Of a stretch of DNA of 64,000 nucleotides, positions 1-9,941 are shown one piece after another. How positions within the stretch are numbered: the stretch's first letter is position 1; the number at the start of each line of letters is the position of its first letter. The notes beneath the pieces were generated by a model. That model had not been told where the DNA came from. It saw only the letters and a list, made by a program, of their open reading frames with translations, and ran no database searches. A program made the translations under genes and the position numbers. The stretch is from Cadophora sp. MPI-SDFR-AT-0126 (Eukaryota > Ascomycota > Leotiomycetes > Helotiales > Ploettnerulaceae), in contig JAGMVK010000006.1 in NCBI GenBank assembly GCA_020747065.1, positions 682,001-746,000 on the forward strand, in the 5' to 3' direction.

Positions 1-1665
1 GAGCGCAGGACTTTGATCAGCAGATGCTCTAGGTCACAACCTAAGACCCTTTGTGGATTCCACAACAAAGGTGGATTGTCATTAAAGCCATACTCTAGAT
101 TGAAACCTGCTCTTGCGAGATTCCCCTTCTGGTGGAGGGGGAAGTGAACATCTGGACAGCAGGTCTTTATCAATTAGGGTATTCCGAGCTGTCCACAGCG
201 TTTTCATGGCGGATATTTCATCAGAGACGATAGTCAGCTTGCGTGTCGACAAGCGTTACTCCGGGCATCTCAATGCCACATAAGTTGATGCTGGATTCTA
301 ATCTGAGTGATTAGAGGCCGGGAAAGGGGTTATACATTTTGAGGGAGCTCTTGACCAAACTTGGTTGAGCACTGGTTTCCATGCGATCTCCGCCAGGCGG
401 TGTTGCCAAATCATCAGTGTTCATACATGAGAAATCCTAAGCAAAACTGCTCATCCGCAGTCTGAATCATGGCAAATGCCATCCATCCTTCCACTGGACG
501 CATCCGTAAGGTGTATATTGCCAAACTTTCGGGGAGAAAAAAGGAGCCCAGAACCAGCAATAATGCATTCCGTGAGGCCTATCAAAGCTGGCATGCTCGG
601 AGCATCGAAAGCAGTCCAGCATTCTGTGTAATAGGTCATTTGTATGCCGTCCTCGCATCGTCGAGTCTCTTTCTGCCACCTGTTCGCGGTCTTGTGGTAT
701 TCGTTAGAGGGCATACGTTGCGAGCTCGAGTTGAACTGTAGTGTGAGGCCGCCAGACTGGTGGATCCTTGAATCTCCAGGGCGGGCTTAGCCAAGATACT
801 ACCGGCTGTTGGGCCTTTTTTCAAAGGGTTCATATATTTTTTGAAGCCAGTTTTACGTTTCTCCGTGTTATTTATCATGGCGCAGTGGCCTGCTTCAAAG
901 CAGCGCAACGCATCATAATGATCTCTGATCATAGTGGGTCTTCGGGGACTGAGGGCAAACCAGAAGGATAGCAAGTTTCATATTTTTGGTTTTCTTTTTT
1001 TAGATCTCATTCGCCTGAACTTCGAGAACCCGCTGTGCATGGACTACGAATTCCGTATGAGATTAAGCCTGGCAAGATCATGTCATCGAAGCCTGTCGAT
1101 CCTCTCTCCTTGATCTGTGCCGTATGCACACATACTTTCATTTCCTTGTTGCTGTCATTTTTGGCTTTCCTTGAGGATGCGGAAAATCGGTGGGATTTCT
1201 TCGGCAGTGTCTGTCATGAAAGGCGATTGAGCAAGCCAAACCAGCGGTCGGACGAGAACGTTTTTGGGATTCATCAATATGTGAGGACACAGTTCGGTAT
1301 ACCTCTTCTTACCGTGTTGAGAAACAGCGACTGGTACGTTTAGATTTCAGAGGTCATTAGGATTACTGACTATGCTTCGGAGACGCTGTGACTATAGATT
1401 TCGCTTGGACCGCTGCCACCTGCCATATCACCTTATTATTACGGCTGCTGTTGTATCAAAGTCTGCACGGAAGCAGACACAGACCCCAAGGCTTCTTTGA
1501 TAGATCTTTATTCATAATTTCTTAAGCCCACTGTATTTCCGTGCTCTAGTTATCTGCAAAATATGTTAAAAGCCATCGGCTCCTAGTGCCAAGGTGACGG
1601 ACATGGAGTGGCACCACCCATTTCACGATCAGTCAACTGTACTATTCCCACATTGACCGCAGCAT
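1..1665. other. no gene recognised
   Basis: Only short open frames without recognisable motifs are present on both strands, the longest about 100 codons at 1035-1343. No splice-linked coding segment could be built. A T-rich run lies near 985-1000. This may be the flank of a gene outside the window. Confidence 0.5.
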
Positions 1666-2082
1666 CTATGATAAAACAAAACCATCAGCACACTCTATGT
1701 GAGAAATAGTTGAGACTTGCCTGTTACAACAGCGATCACAGCACCGGTCACAACAACGATCACAACACCGATCGCAGCACCTGTCGCAAAATCTATCACA
1801 ACATCTGTCACAACACCTATCACAACACCGATCACAACAAGCATCGCACCAGTCCCAGAACGACATCTGGTAAATCCTCCGAAAAGTCCAAGGTTCCTTC
1901 TTCGTCCCTGCACCCGCACGACCAGAATCGGCTAACATGATGTATTGACCCCCAGGTGCGAGAGCTGTGTTTGTAGAGGGACCTGGATTGACTGGTCGCA
2001 TGACGTAGGATGCGGAATTGTAGGGTGTGCGAATGCTCCTTGATGGATGTGTTGTGTATGAGTTGATGGCGGGGTGTGGCAT
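1666..2082 (-). CDS. possible protein with a CCDR tetrapeptide repeat tail
   Basis: The minus-strand frame opens before 2112 without an ATG; the first in-frame ATG is at 2082, giving about 138 codons to a stop at 1666. The N-terminal two thirds is an ordinary polar segment ending in an aromatic and basic patch (PWTFRRIYQMSFWDW). About ten copies of Cys-Cys-Asp-Arg follow, encoded by a 12-bp tandem repeat, so this frame would make a very Cys-rich acidic/basic tail. Another minus frame over the same repeat encodes a Val/Ile/Gly-rich hydrophobic stretch, so the repeat alone does not show which frame is used. An acceptor-like TTGACAG near 2152-2158 suggests an upstream exon could exist. I do not recognise the family. 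Whether it is expressed is unknown. Confidence 0.35.
   Translation of the reverse strand: MPHPAINSYTTHPSRSIRTPYNSASYVMRPVNPGPSTNTALAPGGQYIMLADSGRAGAGTKKEPWTFRRIYQMSFWDWCDACCDRCCDRCCDRCCDRFCDRCCDRCCDRCCDRCCDRCCNRQVSTISHIECADGFVLS
1724..1847. repeat. 12-bp minisatellite, about ten units
   Basis: On the plus strand the unit is close to ATCACAACACCG, repeated with single-base variants over about 120 bp. Because the unit is a multiple of three, indels of whole units would keep any overlapping reading frame open. It encodes CCDR in one minus frame and a hydrophobic Val/Ile repeat in another. Confidence 0.85.
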
Positions 2083-2730
2083 GTTGGATTGACGGCGAAC
2101 AGGCCTGGCCACGGATGCCGAGGGTGAGGAATCAGGAATGACCTTCCTGTCAATCTGTCAATCAAGTCACTGATCTGGATATTCACCGTCTTATTATACT
2201 TCAAGACATAACTTGACAATCGATCTTCTCCGCTGGTTCGTTGACATCATTGGCTGTCAGGCGAGGGGTGTTTCAAAACGATGCGAGGTGTAGCAATAAT
2301 ACAGACTTTATACCCCCTTCACCATTTTTAGGTTTACCAAAAGTGCAACAGGCTACCCCAGATTATAATCGGTAATCAAATGTAATCAATCTTAGTCCAT
2401 ATCTAGCTAAGATTTATCTCATGAGGACATCTTGCGTGCGAATGGTCCGTGACGAGCGTGACGAAGCTGGATCTTTTGGCAGAGAGCCCTTGGAGGCCGA
2501 TGACCAGCTCTAAGTCTTCTCGTTGATTGGGAAGACGACATGAAAGTTGCTTGAGTACAAGCACAAAGCAGCTTGTGGACAACACTGAAGTGGGTGTGCC
2601 GAACATTCATCACGTGCATGGTTTCGTCCTTTCGCACAAGTGTACTTGTGAGCTAATGCCGTCGAAACTTCATAGATTGGTCTGAAATATCGTTATAGCT
2701 TTCGGACTGATTCGATGTCGTTTCATCCAA
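2083..2730. other. intergenic, nothing recognised
   Basis: About 650 bp between the repeat-bearing frame and the 3' end of the SnoaL-like gene. Only short frames without motifs are seen on either strand. Confidence 0.5.
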
Positions 2731-3256
2731 TTACAACGGGTTGGTTTCCCACACCTCCTTCACCAAAGCCGTGTTCATATATTCATTGATCACCACGATC
2801 TTCCCCGTCTCACCATCAAACTTCATAATCCAACAATATCTATCACCATCAGCCCACAATTTCCCTTTGGCTGAAGTACTTCTGTCTTACCTCTGATCAT
2901 ATGGATTTCCATTTTTCTGCGTAGCATTCCCAGTTGCTTCTATCACGGCCTTATTGCCGATGATGTCGAGTGCCTCGACCTTCATTTCCAAAGTGCCTTT
3001 GAGTCTTGCCTGCATGGGTGGCGTGACTTTCTCCAGCCATTCTTGGAGATTCTGTTCGATGGATTAGAGAGTATTGATGATTGTGGGGTGTTAAGATACG
3101 CACAAAGACGCCAGTGCAGCAAGTCAAATCCTCTCGTGTATTGCCGATAGTCCAGCGAACGTTGGGGTCGATGGATGTCACGAAGGGGACCCAGTCGCCT
3201 CGAGTTGCTGGGTCCATGAACGCTCGGACGTACTCTTCTGTTAGGGTGAAAGGCAT
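2731..3256 (-). CDS. SnoaL-like (NTF2 fold) protein
   Basis: Three exons (3104-3256, 2891-3051, 2731-2839) with introns of 52 and 51 nt join to 423 nt, or 140 aa, the usual size of a stand-alone SnoaL-like domain. The start is the ATG at 3256; longer openings upstream use only TTG. The protein shows the family order: an N-terminal helix (EEYVRAFMDPATRGDW), VRWTIGN, a helix around EWLEKVTPPMQARLKGTL, an EA(T)GNATQKNGNPYDQRY strand pair, and the terminal IVVINEYMNTALVKEVW. Family members are small cyclases, hydrolases or isomerases of uncharged ligands, often beside secondary-metabolism genes, but many have unknown substrates. The next gene upstream is a methyltransferase in the same orientation, so the two could act together. 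Cytosolic, with no signal peptide. Substrate unknown. Confidence 0.85.
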
Positions 3257-3821
3257 TTTTGGCAATCAATATTGTTGGTCTAAATCAAAAGAATGGTAAA
3301 AGGTAGAATTGCTGAGACGGATGGTATTGAGGGAAGTGGATGATTATATAGAGATCTGAATAAGTGGGCAAGCGACGCGTCGAGCCTTAAGAAGTAATCA
3401 TATCGTCAAAGCCATACAGTCAGACGGGTGCAACAATGAGGCACGGACTCCATGCCGAATTATTAATCCAGCTTTCTGGCTTGGCTCTTGGGCTGAATCG
3501 GGAATACGCTCTCCATCTTGTAAAGCGTAGTACCGTTCTTAACTTTGTGGAGGTGGTAATGAGAGACAAATCCTCTCGTGGTCTGAATCTTGTAGCATTT
3601 GCTTTGATTTGAAAACCAGAAACTCTCGGGGACCATTCTAGTCTTGGTTGAATCAATGTGTGAAGTCTGGGTCATCGCTGAACTTGAATGAGAGGGGGCA
3701 GAAAGGAGAGCGATGATCAGCAGGCTAGGAGGCAATATTCATTATGTAAAACAACAAAGAGAGCTTCATTCATGCTCTAAGACTTGCAAGGGAACAATCC
3801 CTAATGGATTGCCGACTGCGA
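3257..3821. other. intergenic between the SnoaL-like and methyltransferase genes
   Basis: A minus-strand open frame at 3463-3735 has a hydrophobic leader-like N-terminus but no in-frame ATG. It is not called as a gene. No other coding signal is seen. The promoter of the SnoaL-like gene should lie here. Confidence 0.4.
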
Positions 3822-4673
3822 TCACTTGGTAGCCACCAGAGCCCATGCCTCGAACTTCAACCCACCATACTCTTGCTTCTTCTCTTCCAGTACCTGAAGT
3901 AAAACTTCTTTCCACTTCCCCTTTTCCTCATCGGTCCATCCACTTCTCGCAGAATCCGTGAAAGGCCCACTGCCGAATTCTGTTAACCCTTCCAATTTCT
4001 CACCCGTCACTACCACAGTCGGTGAAAGGACCTTGATTCCTTCTTTCTCGAAGCCCGCTTTCATCATGACATCGATCACAGCATCGACGCTGTGATACTC
4101 CGCCCCTGAAACTTTCATGAGCGGCAAATCAGGGCGAATCCGTCGTTGAGTCTCGTGAATAAGGTCTCCAATGGCGAAGGTCTTCCACGTCGTAATGACA
4201 GCTTGCCCAGACGGCTTCAGAGTGCGGTGAATCTCCTTCACGCAAATCACCGGGTCTACGAAATTGAAGATGCTGAAGTTCGTGATGGAATGCGTGAAGT
4301 GCTCGTCAGGAAAATCGAGAGTCTCCGATTTCATAACAACACCGATGAGTTTGGAGGTCCCGTTAGTCTTCGCAACGTCGGAATTGAATGCTTCGATCAT
4401 GGCTGGCACCATGTCTGTCACAATAACTGTGGGGTAATCCTCTGGCTTCAAATTCTTCAGGATCACCCCCGTGGCGGTACCGGGACCAGATGCATTGTCG
4501 TGGATGACAGAACTGGCCGTGATAGGGGCTAAGTAGTCTGTGATGGATGCGAAAAGATCTGCTGTTGAGTTGCCTGACTGACGAGGATACACCTGCGAAA
4601 GTTTGTTGAAGTAGGCTGGGAGGTTGCTCGTCGGTCCTGCAGCAGTGTTGAACGAATTGCTTGATTCTGACAT
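3822..4673 (-). CDS. class I SAM-dependent methyltransferase
   Basis: A single exon encodes 283 aa from the ATG at 4673. Motif I is seen as VIHDNASGPGTATGVIL (about residues 57-73), followed by an acidic loop (VIVTDMVPAMI), a motif II region (SETLDFPDEHFTHSITNFSI) and a post-motif III strand (EIHRTLKPSGQAVITTWK). This is the Methyltransf_11/UbiE-like layout. Fungal proteins of this type are mostly small-molecule O-, N- or S-methyltransferases, many in secondary-metabolite clusters; the acceptor cannot be read from the sequence. It has no signal peptide or membrane segment and is probably cytosolic. The same orientation as the SnoaL-like gene 565 bp downstream suggests functional pairing, but separate transcripts are expected in a fungus. 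Confidence 0.88.
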   Translation of the reverse strand: MSESSNSFNTAAGPTSNLPAYFNKLSQVYPRQSGNSTADLFASITDYLAPITASSVIHDNASGPGTATGVILKNLKPEDYPTVIVTDMVPAMIEAFNSDVAKTNGTSKLIGVVMKSETLDFPDEHFTHSITNFSIFNFVDPVICVKEIHRTLKPSGQAVITTWKTFAIGDLIHETQRRIRPDLPLMKVSGAEYHSVDAVIDVMMKAGFEKEGIKVLSPTVVVTGEKLEGLTEFGSGPFTDSARSGWTDEEKGKWKEVLLQVLEEKKQEYGGLKFEAWALVATK

Positions 4674-5197
4674 TTTGTTTGCAGTTCCGAAAGGGAACTG
4701 AGCCTGATACAGGTATAGAGCGAATAAGAATGTTAAATTTTGGGGAACGGTTGAGGCTTTAAGTGATTTGAGGCGGGGGAACTGAGCTGATTTTCTCCTC
4801 TTAGTGCTTATGCGGCTGTCAGATAAATTCTGCGCCGCATTGTTGGCAATATTGGCATCTTTAGAATCATCGTACTGTCAGCGCTGGGTAGTCTTATGGA
4901 AATAAGCCTCTGACATTCTGCATTTACGTGGACCAGGCTCTCATCCAGAAGCTGGTCTTGGCGAATTTGCCTCCATAAAACGGCCTCAGTCAGAAACGAC
5001 ATTTCCGAGTAGCAACTCAAAAAATCCATGAGTACAGTTTGGTGGTGTGATTTGAAGTAATGACTCATGCTGGGGATGAATTCTGCCGCCCCGGTCCAAT
5101 GACTCTGAAGCAAATGCTCATTCTGGACCCTCGAACCAGATCTCTTCATCCCAGAAAGAAACAGACGACAGCCACGAACGCCCGGCAGTGGGAAGTA
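4674..5197. other. intergenic, nothing recognised
   Basis: About 520 bp holding the promoter side of the methyltransferase gene and the 3' side of the disordered-protein gene. Short overlapping frames on both strands carry no motifs. Confidence 0.5.
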
Positions 5198-5767
5198 CTA
5201 TCGAAAAGTAACAGCCCTCGATGCTGGTGCAGGAGGAGCAAATGCACCCGCCAGCTCATACAACTGCTGGGGCGTCAACGGCGGGACTGGATACCTCGTC
5301 GCATGAGTCCTAGGCTGTGGAGCGAATGCTCCAGAAAACGCTTCCCAGTCGACCTGCGGTCCCGAATCTGGAGCTGAAGATGTCTGTTGAGAAGGACGGA
5401 CTGGTAGAGCTGGCGACGATACATGCTTCTTCGGCCTCGACGATTCTGTTCTCAGAACTTGGGCGTTGAGGTAATCGAGATCAGTGGATGACAATGAGGA
5501 TGCTCGAGAGAGAGCCGGGCTTTCGGTTGTAACTTGTGTCTGTGCGGCGTGGAGGTTGTCTCTTGATGCAAATCTCACGGCACGTCTTGCGTGGTCTTGC
5601 TGTCTTTCGGTCTCGCCAGCGCTGTTCCTTCGACGGGCTGGTGATGCTTGAGGGATAGAGTCTCGAGGATCAGATGGATCTTCAACTAAACGACCAAAGC
5701 CATTTTGGCTGGATTCGGGATCCCGTTTCTTTTTCCTGTCTCGGATTCTTCGCCAGAGACTGGGCAT
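5198..5767 (-). CDS. hypothetical low-complexity protein, 189 aa
   Basis: A single exon runs from the ATG at 5767 to TAG at 5198. The N-terminus is strongly basic (WRRIRDRKKKRDP) and the rest is rich in Ser, Pro, Arg, Gln and Ala, predicting intrinsic disorder. Two short related motifs, SGAFAPQP near residue 144 and AGAFAPPAP near residue 173, each follow an acidic or aromatic segment and may be duplicated binding motifs. There is no signal peptide, membrane segment or known domain. The clean open frame with a good start and biased composition supports a real gene, but I do not recognise it and assign no function. Confidence 0.6.
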   Translation of the reverse strand: MPSLWRRIRDRKKKRDPESSQNGFGRLVEDPSDPRDSIPQASPARRRNSAGETERQQDHARRAVRFASRDNLHAAQTQVTTESPALSRASSLSSTDLDYLNAQVLRTESSRPKKHVSSPALPVRPSQQTSSAPDSGPQVDWEAFSGAFAPQPRTHATRYPVPPLTPQQLYELAGAFAPPAPASRAVTFR

Positions 5768-6513
5768 TGTTGGAGCGAACAGGAATAACTCTGCTTTTCA
5801 GCCTCAGTGTACAATCGCGACGACCCACACCCCGAGGGAAATTTCTGGGTGAGGGTGGACTGAGAACAAATTCCGAGAGCTCCAGTTGTGGCTCAAATCA
5901 AAGTCTGCGTGCCAAATATTTAATTTTTGGAGAGTCGATATCTCAAACTCGGAGTTCTACTAGCGGTCAGCAGCCAGAGGTAAAAACCGTCCTCAGAAGC
6001 AGAAAAACATGCCCAAGCGAGGAAAGTGAAGCGAACCGAATCGAAACACAGCTTTTGCGCCAACGCTATGTGCTGAACTGTTCGACAGGCCTGCGATGGG
6101 GATTATATTTAAGGTCGAACGAAATTTTTCCTGAGCGCGACCGCGACAAATTTAGGCTGCTGGATGCAGTACGCGAAAGTAACAGGCATGCATCTAAGCT
6201 CCGGCCCCTTTCCCAGATTCGGTACGACTACGCCGCAATGTGTGGCCGGGGTATACTTCCGCCTGCGCAGGAATCTTTCTATCGGAGTTTGAAAGCATTT
6301 GAGAAAAGGTTATGGGTGCTTGCTTTGGCGCATTTATTTCAAATTTTTGTTTGCTGTCCACAAAATACTGTCTTCCACAATCTCATGGTCAGCATGGAGG
6401 GAAAGCAGACACATGAAGTGACAAAAGTGATTTTGCTTCTGATAACCGTTCGTCGGTTTGTGACTCTCATTCATTGTCTTCCGAGCGGATATCTTAGAGA
6501 ATTGAACTCATGA
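5674..6513 (+). other. unexplained plus-strand ORF of 279 codons in an intergenic region
   Basis: An ATG at 5674 opens 279 codons on the plus strand, overlapping the 5' end of the minus-strand disordered-protein gene by about 94 bp and then filling the gap up to the 3' end of the C2H2 factor. The translation has no recognised motif; a hydrophobic Leu/Phe stretch occurs near its C-terminal third. Length alone makes it mildly surprising by chance at this base composition. It could equally be untranslated DNA. No function is assigned. Confidence 0.25.
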
Positions 6514-6526
6514 ATTCTGTCCCTCT

Positions 6527-8993
6527 CTAGTGGCACAATGCGATCCACTGATCAATCACCGGCTCCATATCATACGAAATGCCCCACTGCGACGACAAAC
6601 ACCTAAACAGCTTCTGCATCGAGTTCAACTCGTACAACAGATTCTTCGACTCCGCCAGCTGGCTTCCCAAGATCACCGCATACTCGCCCCTGATGTACTT
6701 CCTCGATTCAGCAATATTGCTAGATGCCGCAGGAATCGCCTCGGAGGACTCGTATCCGGAAGAGAGAACGGACGGCCAGTCAACAGTAGAAGGGATGTTG
6801 ACAGTAGTCTGTCCGGCTAGCGAGAAGACGCAGTAAACAGTAGCTGATGCGAAAAGCGAGCCTGGAATATGGATGACATGTGCACGGCCACGAGGTAGTT
6901 GTTCAACGATCTCTTGTATTGCGATCGCGTGAAGCAGGGCTCGTCGTCCATCCTCGGTGTTAGCCCAACTTACCAAATCGATATTGACTTTTGAGTGCTC
7001 GGGACCGCCGCAGACATGTTGAGTTACCCCGTACCGCGAGCACACGGACCGACAGAGTATCGAGGAGTCTTTGCAGGCATCTAAACATATGGTGTGCCAG
7101 CGGAGGAACAGCTCGAGTCTTTCTGGCTCTGAAATGCTGATATTTGATTTGATCCCTTGATAGACTTGGACGAGAGCTCTCCGTAATTCCAGCTTTGTGG
7201 GAACCCCGATCAATGTCTCATCGCTCTCGCAATCGGCCAGAAAAGATTGAAGTCCTTCGAGAATGACCCGGATTGCGAAGGCAGAGAAATCGTAGTTTAT
7301 CGTATGGAACGGACCTAGTGGGGAGAACAGAGAGGTAATAATTTTCCTAAACGACAGAGGCGCCGTCTCTCGGCATTTCATCTGGACTATCCATTGATCT
7401 GCCGTTCGAGCATCAAATGCTGCTTCGCTACTTGGTAGCCCCAATTGGTTTGCTGAGTGGCGGACCGAGGGTGCTTCTCCGGACATGCGAGAGATGAGCC
7501 CATCCACTACGTAATGGCCGAGGAGTGCGCGTTGCTGGATTTCCTTTGCTGCCCAGGATCTCCAGCTTCGGTTCTTCTCTTCGTCTGATGCATCGAGTAG
7601 AGGGAGGTTGGAAAGTGAGTATGGTTGACTGTCGGACAAAGCACACTGCCGGGCCCAGAAAAATCCGAGTGCGTGAAACGCTTGGCTTGTTGTTCGAATG
7701 GCTCGGTTCTACAAATTTTAGTTGAAGTCTGTTGTACACATTGCTGCTGCTTACTTTTGAAAGTGCGCCATAGATTTGAGCAAGAAGCGCTGTGGTTACA
7801 AGCTGAATTCCTGGGCATGAATCATATGGGCCTCGATGTGTCATAAGCATCTCCCACTTTCTTTCGTCAGCGCATGATCAAGTCGTAGGGTGAAGTTAAA
7901 CTTACAGAAGTGGTCAACGCAACGTGAGCCAATCGCCACAAAGCCTCGCCCTTAAAAAGTTACTCAATGTTTATTGAAGATCTTTAGACAAGGCACCTAC
8001 CTTCACCACGGAGTCCTTCGGTCCGAGATACAACGAGCCAATAGCCATAGCATTCAGAAGAAGAGGTTGTGTACACTCCTTGAATACGAAAGTTGCTCTA
8101 TGTAGCACAGGAAATGTGGGAATAAATCGTACAAAGAACATATGTAGACACTCATCAAGGAACACCGAAGTGATGGACGAAGATTCAATTGCAGTAGTTA
8201 CTGACGATGACTTGCAAAACATCAGCATAATTTTGAAAACAGCAGGTTGTTAATTGATCACTTACAAAGTTCGTAACCATCTCGCTAACATTATGTACCG
8301 CTCTATGACTCTCCCCAGACGAAACAGAGCTGATCGGAGAGCCCTTATCGATGATAGATGCAGGCGTGCCAAAGTTGAAGACGGATTGTGGGGAAGGGGA
8401 ATACGTATTGTTTTGCGGTATTTGCCAGGGATTCGTGGGATCCGGAGCCATCAGTGTCTCGAATAGATCTTCTGAGTCGGGCCACATCAAGTCGAAATCG
8501 AGGTCCGCAGACAGAGGCATTTGAGGTAGGTTTGAGTTGGACATGATTGGGGTCTGATCGTTGAACGTGGAGATTTGAGAGGGCGTAGGCTGTGAAGTCG
8601 ATACAATGTTACTAGCCTGTGGAAGTTCCTTGGGAGAAGAAGATGTTGACATTCGAGAGCTCGGAAGTTGTATTGAAGTCGTGGAAGGTGGTGAGGGGTA
8701 GTCGTTTGTATCTTTGATATGGAGTCTCTCGTGTCGAGCGAGGGAATCTTGCCGTGCAAACAATCGTTGGCATTCTTTGCATTTATATGGCCGTACGCCC
8801 GTATCTGGACTATGGGTCAATTCAAAGACTCAACAATATCGCGTTTTCTATGGCACGTACGGCTGCGTTCATGTCTCTATGCAATTCTCAGTTAAGTAGA
8901 CAATCGAGCTCCGTCGGAGGTTCATACCCTTAAATGCTCGCCTTTCGAGAAACCCTTCTGACAGAATCTACACTCCATGCTTCTTGAAGTCAT
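6527..8993 (-). CDS. C2H2 zinc-finger transcription factor with fungal-specific regulatory domain
   Basis: Seven exons (8928-8993, 8861-8876, 8266-8804, 8001-8210, 7906-7950, 7755-7856, 6527-7708) total 2160 nt, giving 719 aa. Finger 1 has Cys8, Cys11, His24, His28 and finger 2 has Cys36, Cys39, His52, His56, joined by the linker TGVRPYK. A 16-nt second exon encodes part of finger 1 including His24. A Ser/Pro-rich segment follows (residues 60-200), then the fungal_trans-type core (FFVRFIPTFPVLHRATFVF and LLLNAMAIGSLYLGPKD, then LWRLAHVALTTSWEML and ALLAQIYGALSKNRA). Such proteins are nuclear DNA-binding regulators, often of neighbouring metabolic genes. The flanking MFS transporter and the methyltransferase/SnoaL pair are candidate targets by position only. 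An unusual number of short exons falls in the middle region. Confidence 0.9.
8861..8876 (-). other. 16-nt microexon in zinc finger 1
   Basis: The intron upstream ends in TTGCATAG and the downstream donor is GTACGT. Including exactly these 16 nt between the 66-nt first exon and the third exon beginning at 8804 gives a canonical C2H2 helix and linker. Any skipping would remove a zinc ligand and shift the frame. Confidence 0.8.
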
Positions 8994-9941
8994 CTTAAAG
9001 AGGTTCCCGGTCTTTCTCTGGAATTCTTGCAGCTTAGTTTCTGATGTTTGACGACGGAAGGTTTATACAAAAAATGTAGAAAAGGCTGAGGGGTAAAGCT
9101 CAGGGTCGTGGATGCGGCAGTAGCGGCAAGCTGCGTTCCAGCCCTTGCCAACCTGAATGAAGCAGGGGTGATGGTGCGCCACTCGGCTTCAAATCTGTAG
9201 TCCGTCTATTTCAAAATTTCAAGGACAGCTATTTGAAATGAAGAGGTGGTATCTTTACACTTCCCGTTGAATTTTATTGCTCATATTTTCCTGAGTGATT
9301 TGATGTAGTCCTGGCACTGCTGGCAACGAAAATGTTTTTAGCACGCAGAGATTGGAAAGCTCATGAAATGAAAGATTCAGCTTATCAAGATATACATCAC
9401 TCATAGAACAATGCCGTTGGTCTTTTCTCCTTCTTCGGCTGGAAGCTCGGTCACAGTACTACTGATCGCGGGGTAAGTATTTTCGAGATTGCGGGGTAGA
9501 AAACCTCGCCTGTCCTCTTCTTTTATTTCTCTGAGATCCATCTCCTCAATCCCGGAGTTGAAGCTCCACAGTAGGATATAATGCATAACCGCTCAGCTTA
9601 CCGTCTAGAGTGTAGCACCGCCGGATTCGGAGTCATTACGCGTCCCCACGGAGATCCTTTTCTCCATTGTGGGGATGTGGACGGCGACGGTGTGGGGACC
9701 TTAGCGAGTGGATACAGGTAAGGAGGCGAGTCACATGTTTACATTTCGGTCCCGAAGATAAATACATTGATGGAGTTCTCTGATGACGAAAGATACCGCT
9801 TCAAAGGAGTTATGCTTGCTGTCACCGTGATTGCCTTCCTTTCCTCCGCACTAATTGAATCTCCTGTTCGCTTTTTGGAGCAATTGCAGTCCTAGAACGG
9901 CAGATGGTTTGGGTTGGATGCTCGCTTGATTTAGCTCTGCC
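8994..9941. other. intergenic, nothing recognised
   Basis: The presumed promoter of the C2H2 factor and the 3' flank of the MFS gene. A minus-strand frame of 61 codons at 9401-9586 was considered as an extra MFS exon and rejected. No repeat or RNA gene is seen. Confidence 0.5.

Noticed and set aside
3463..3735. Possible small secreted protein on the minus strand
   Set aside because: The leader-like N-terminus has no in-frame ATG (only TTG), an upstream in-frame stop, and no splice that joins it to a nearby ATG.
9401..9586. Possible extra C-terminal exon of the MFS transporter
   Set aside because: The transporter already ends normally after its twelfth helix at 9942, and no splice site links the two.
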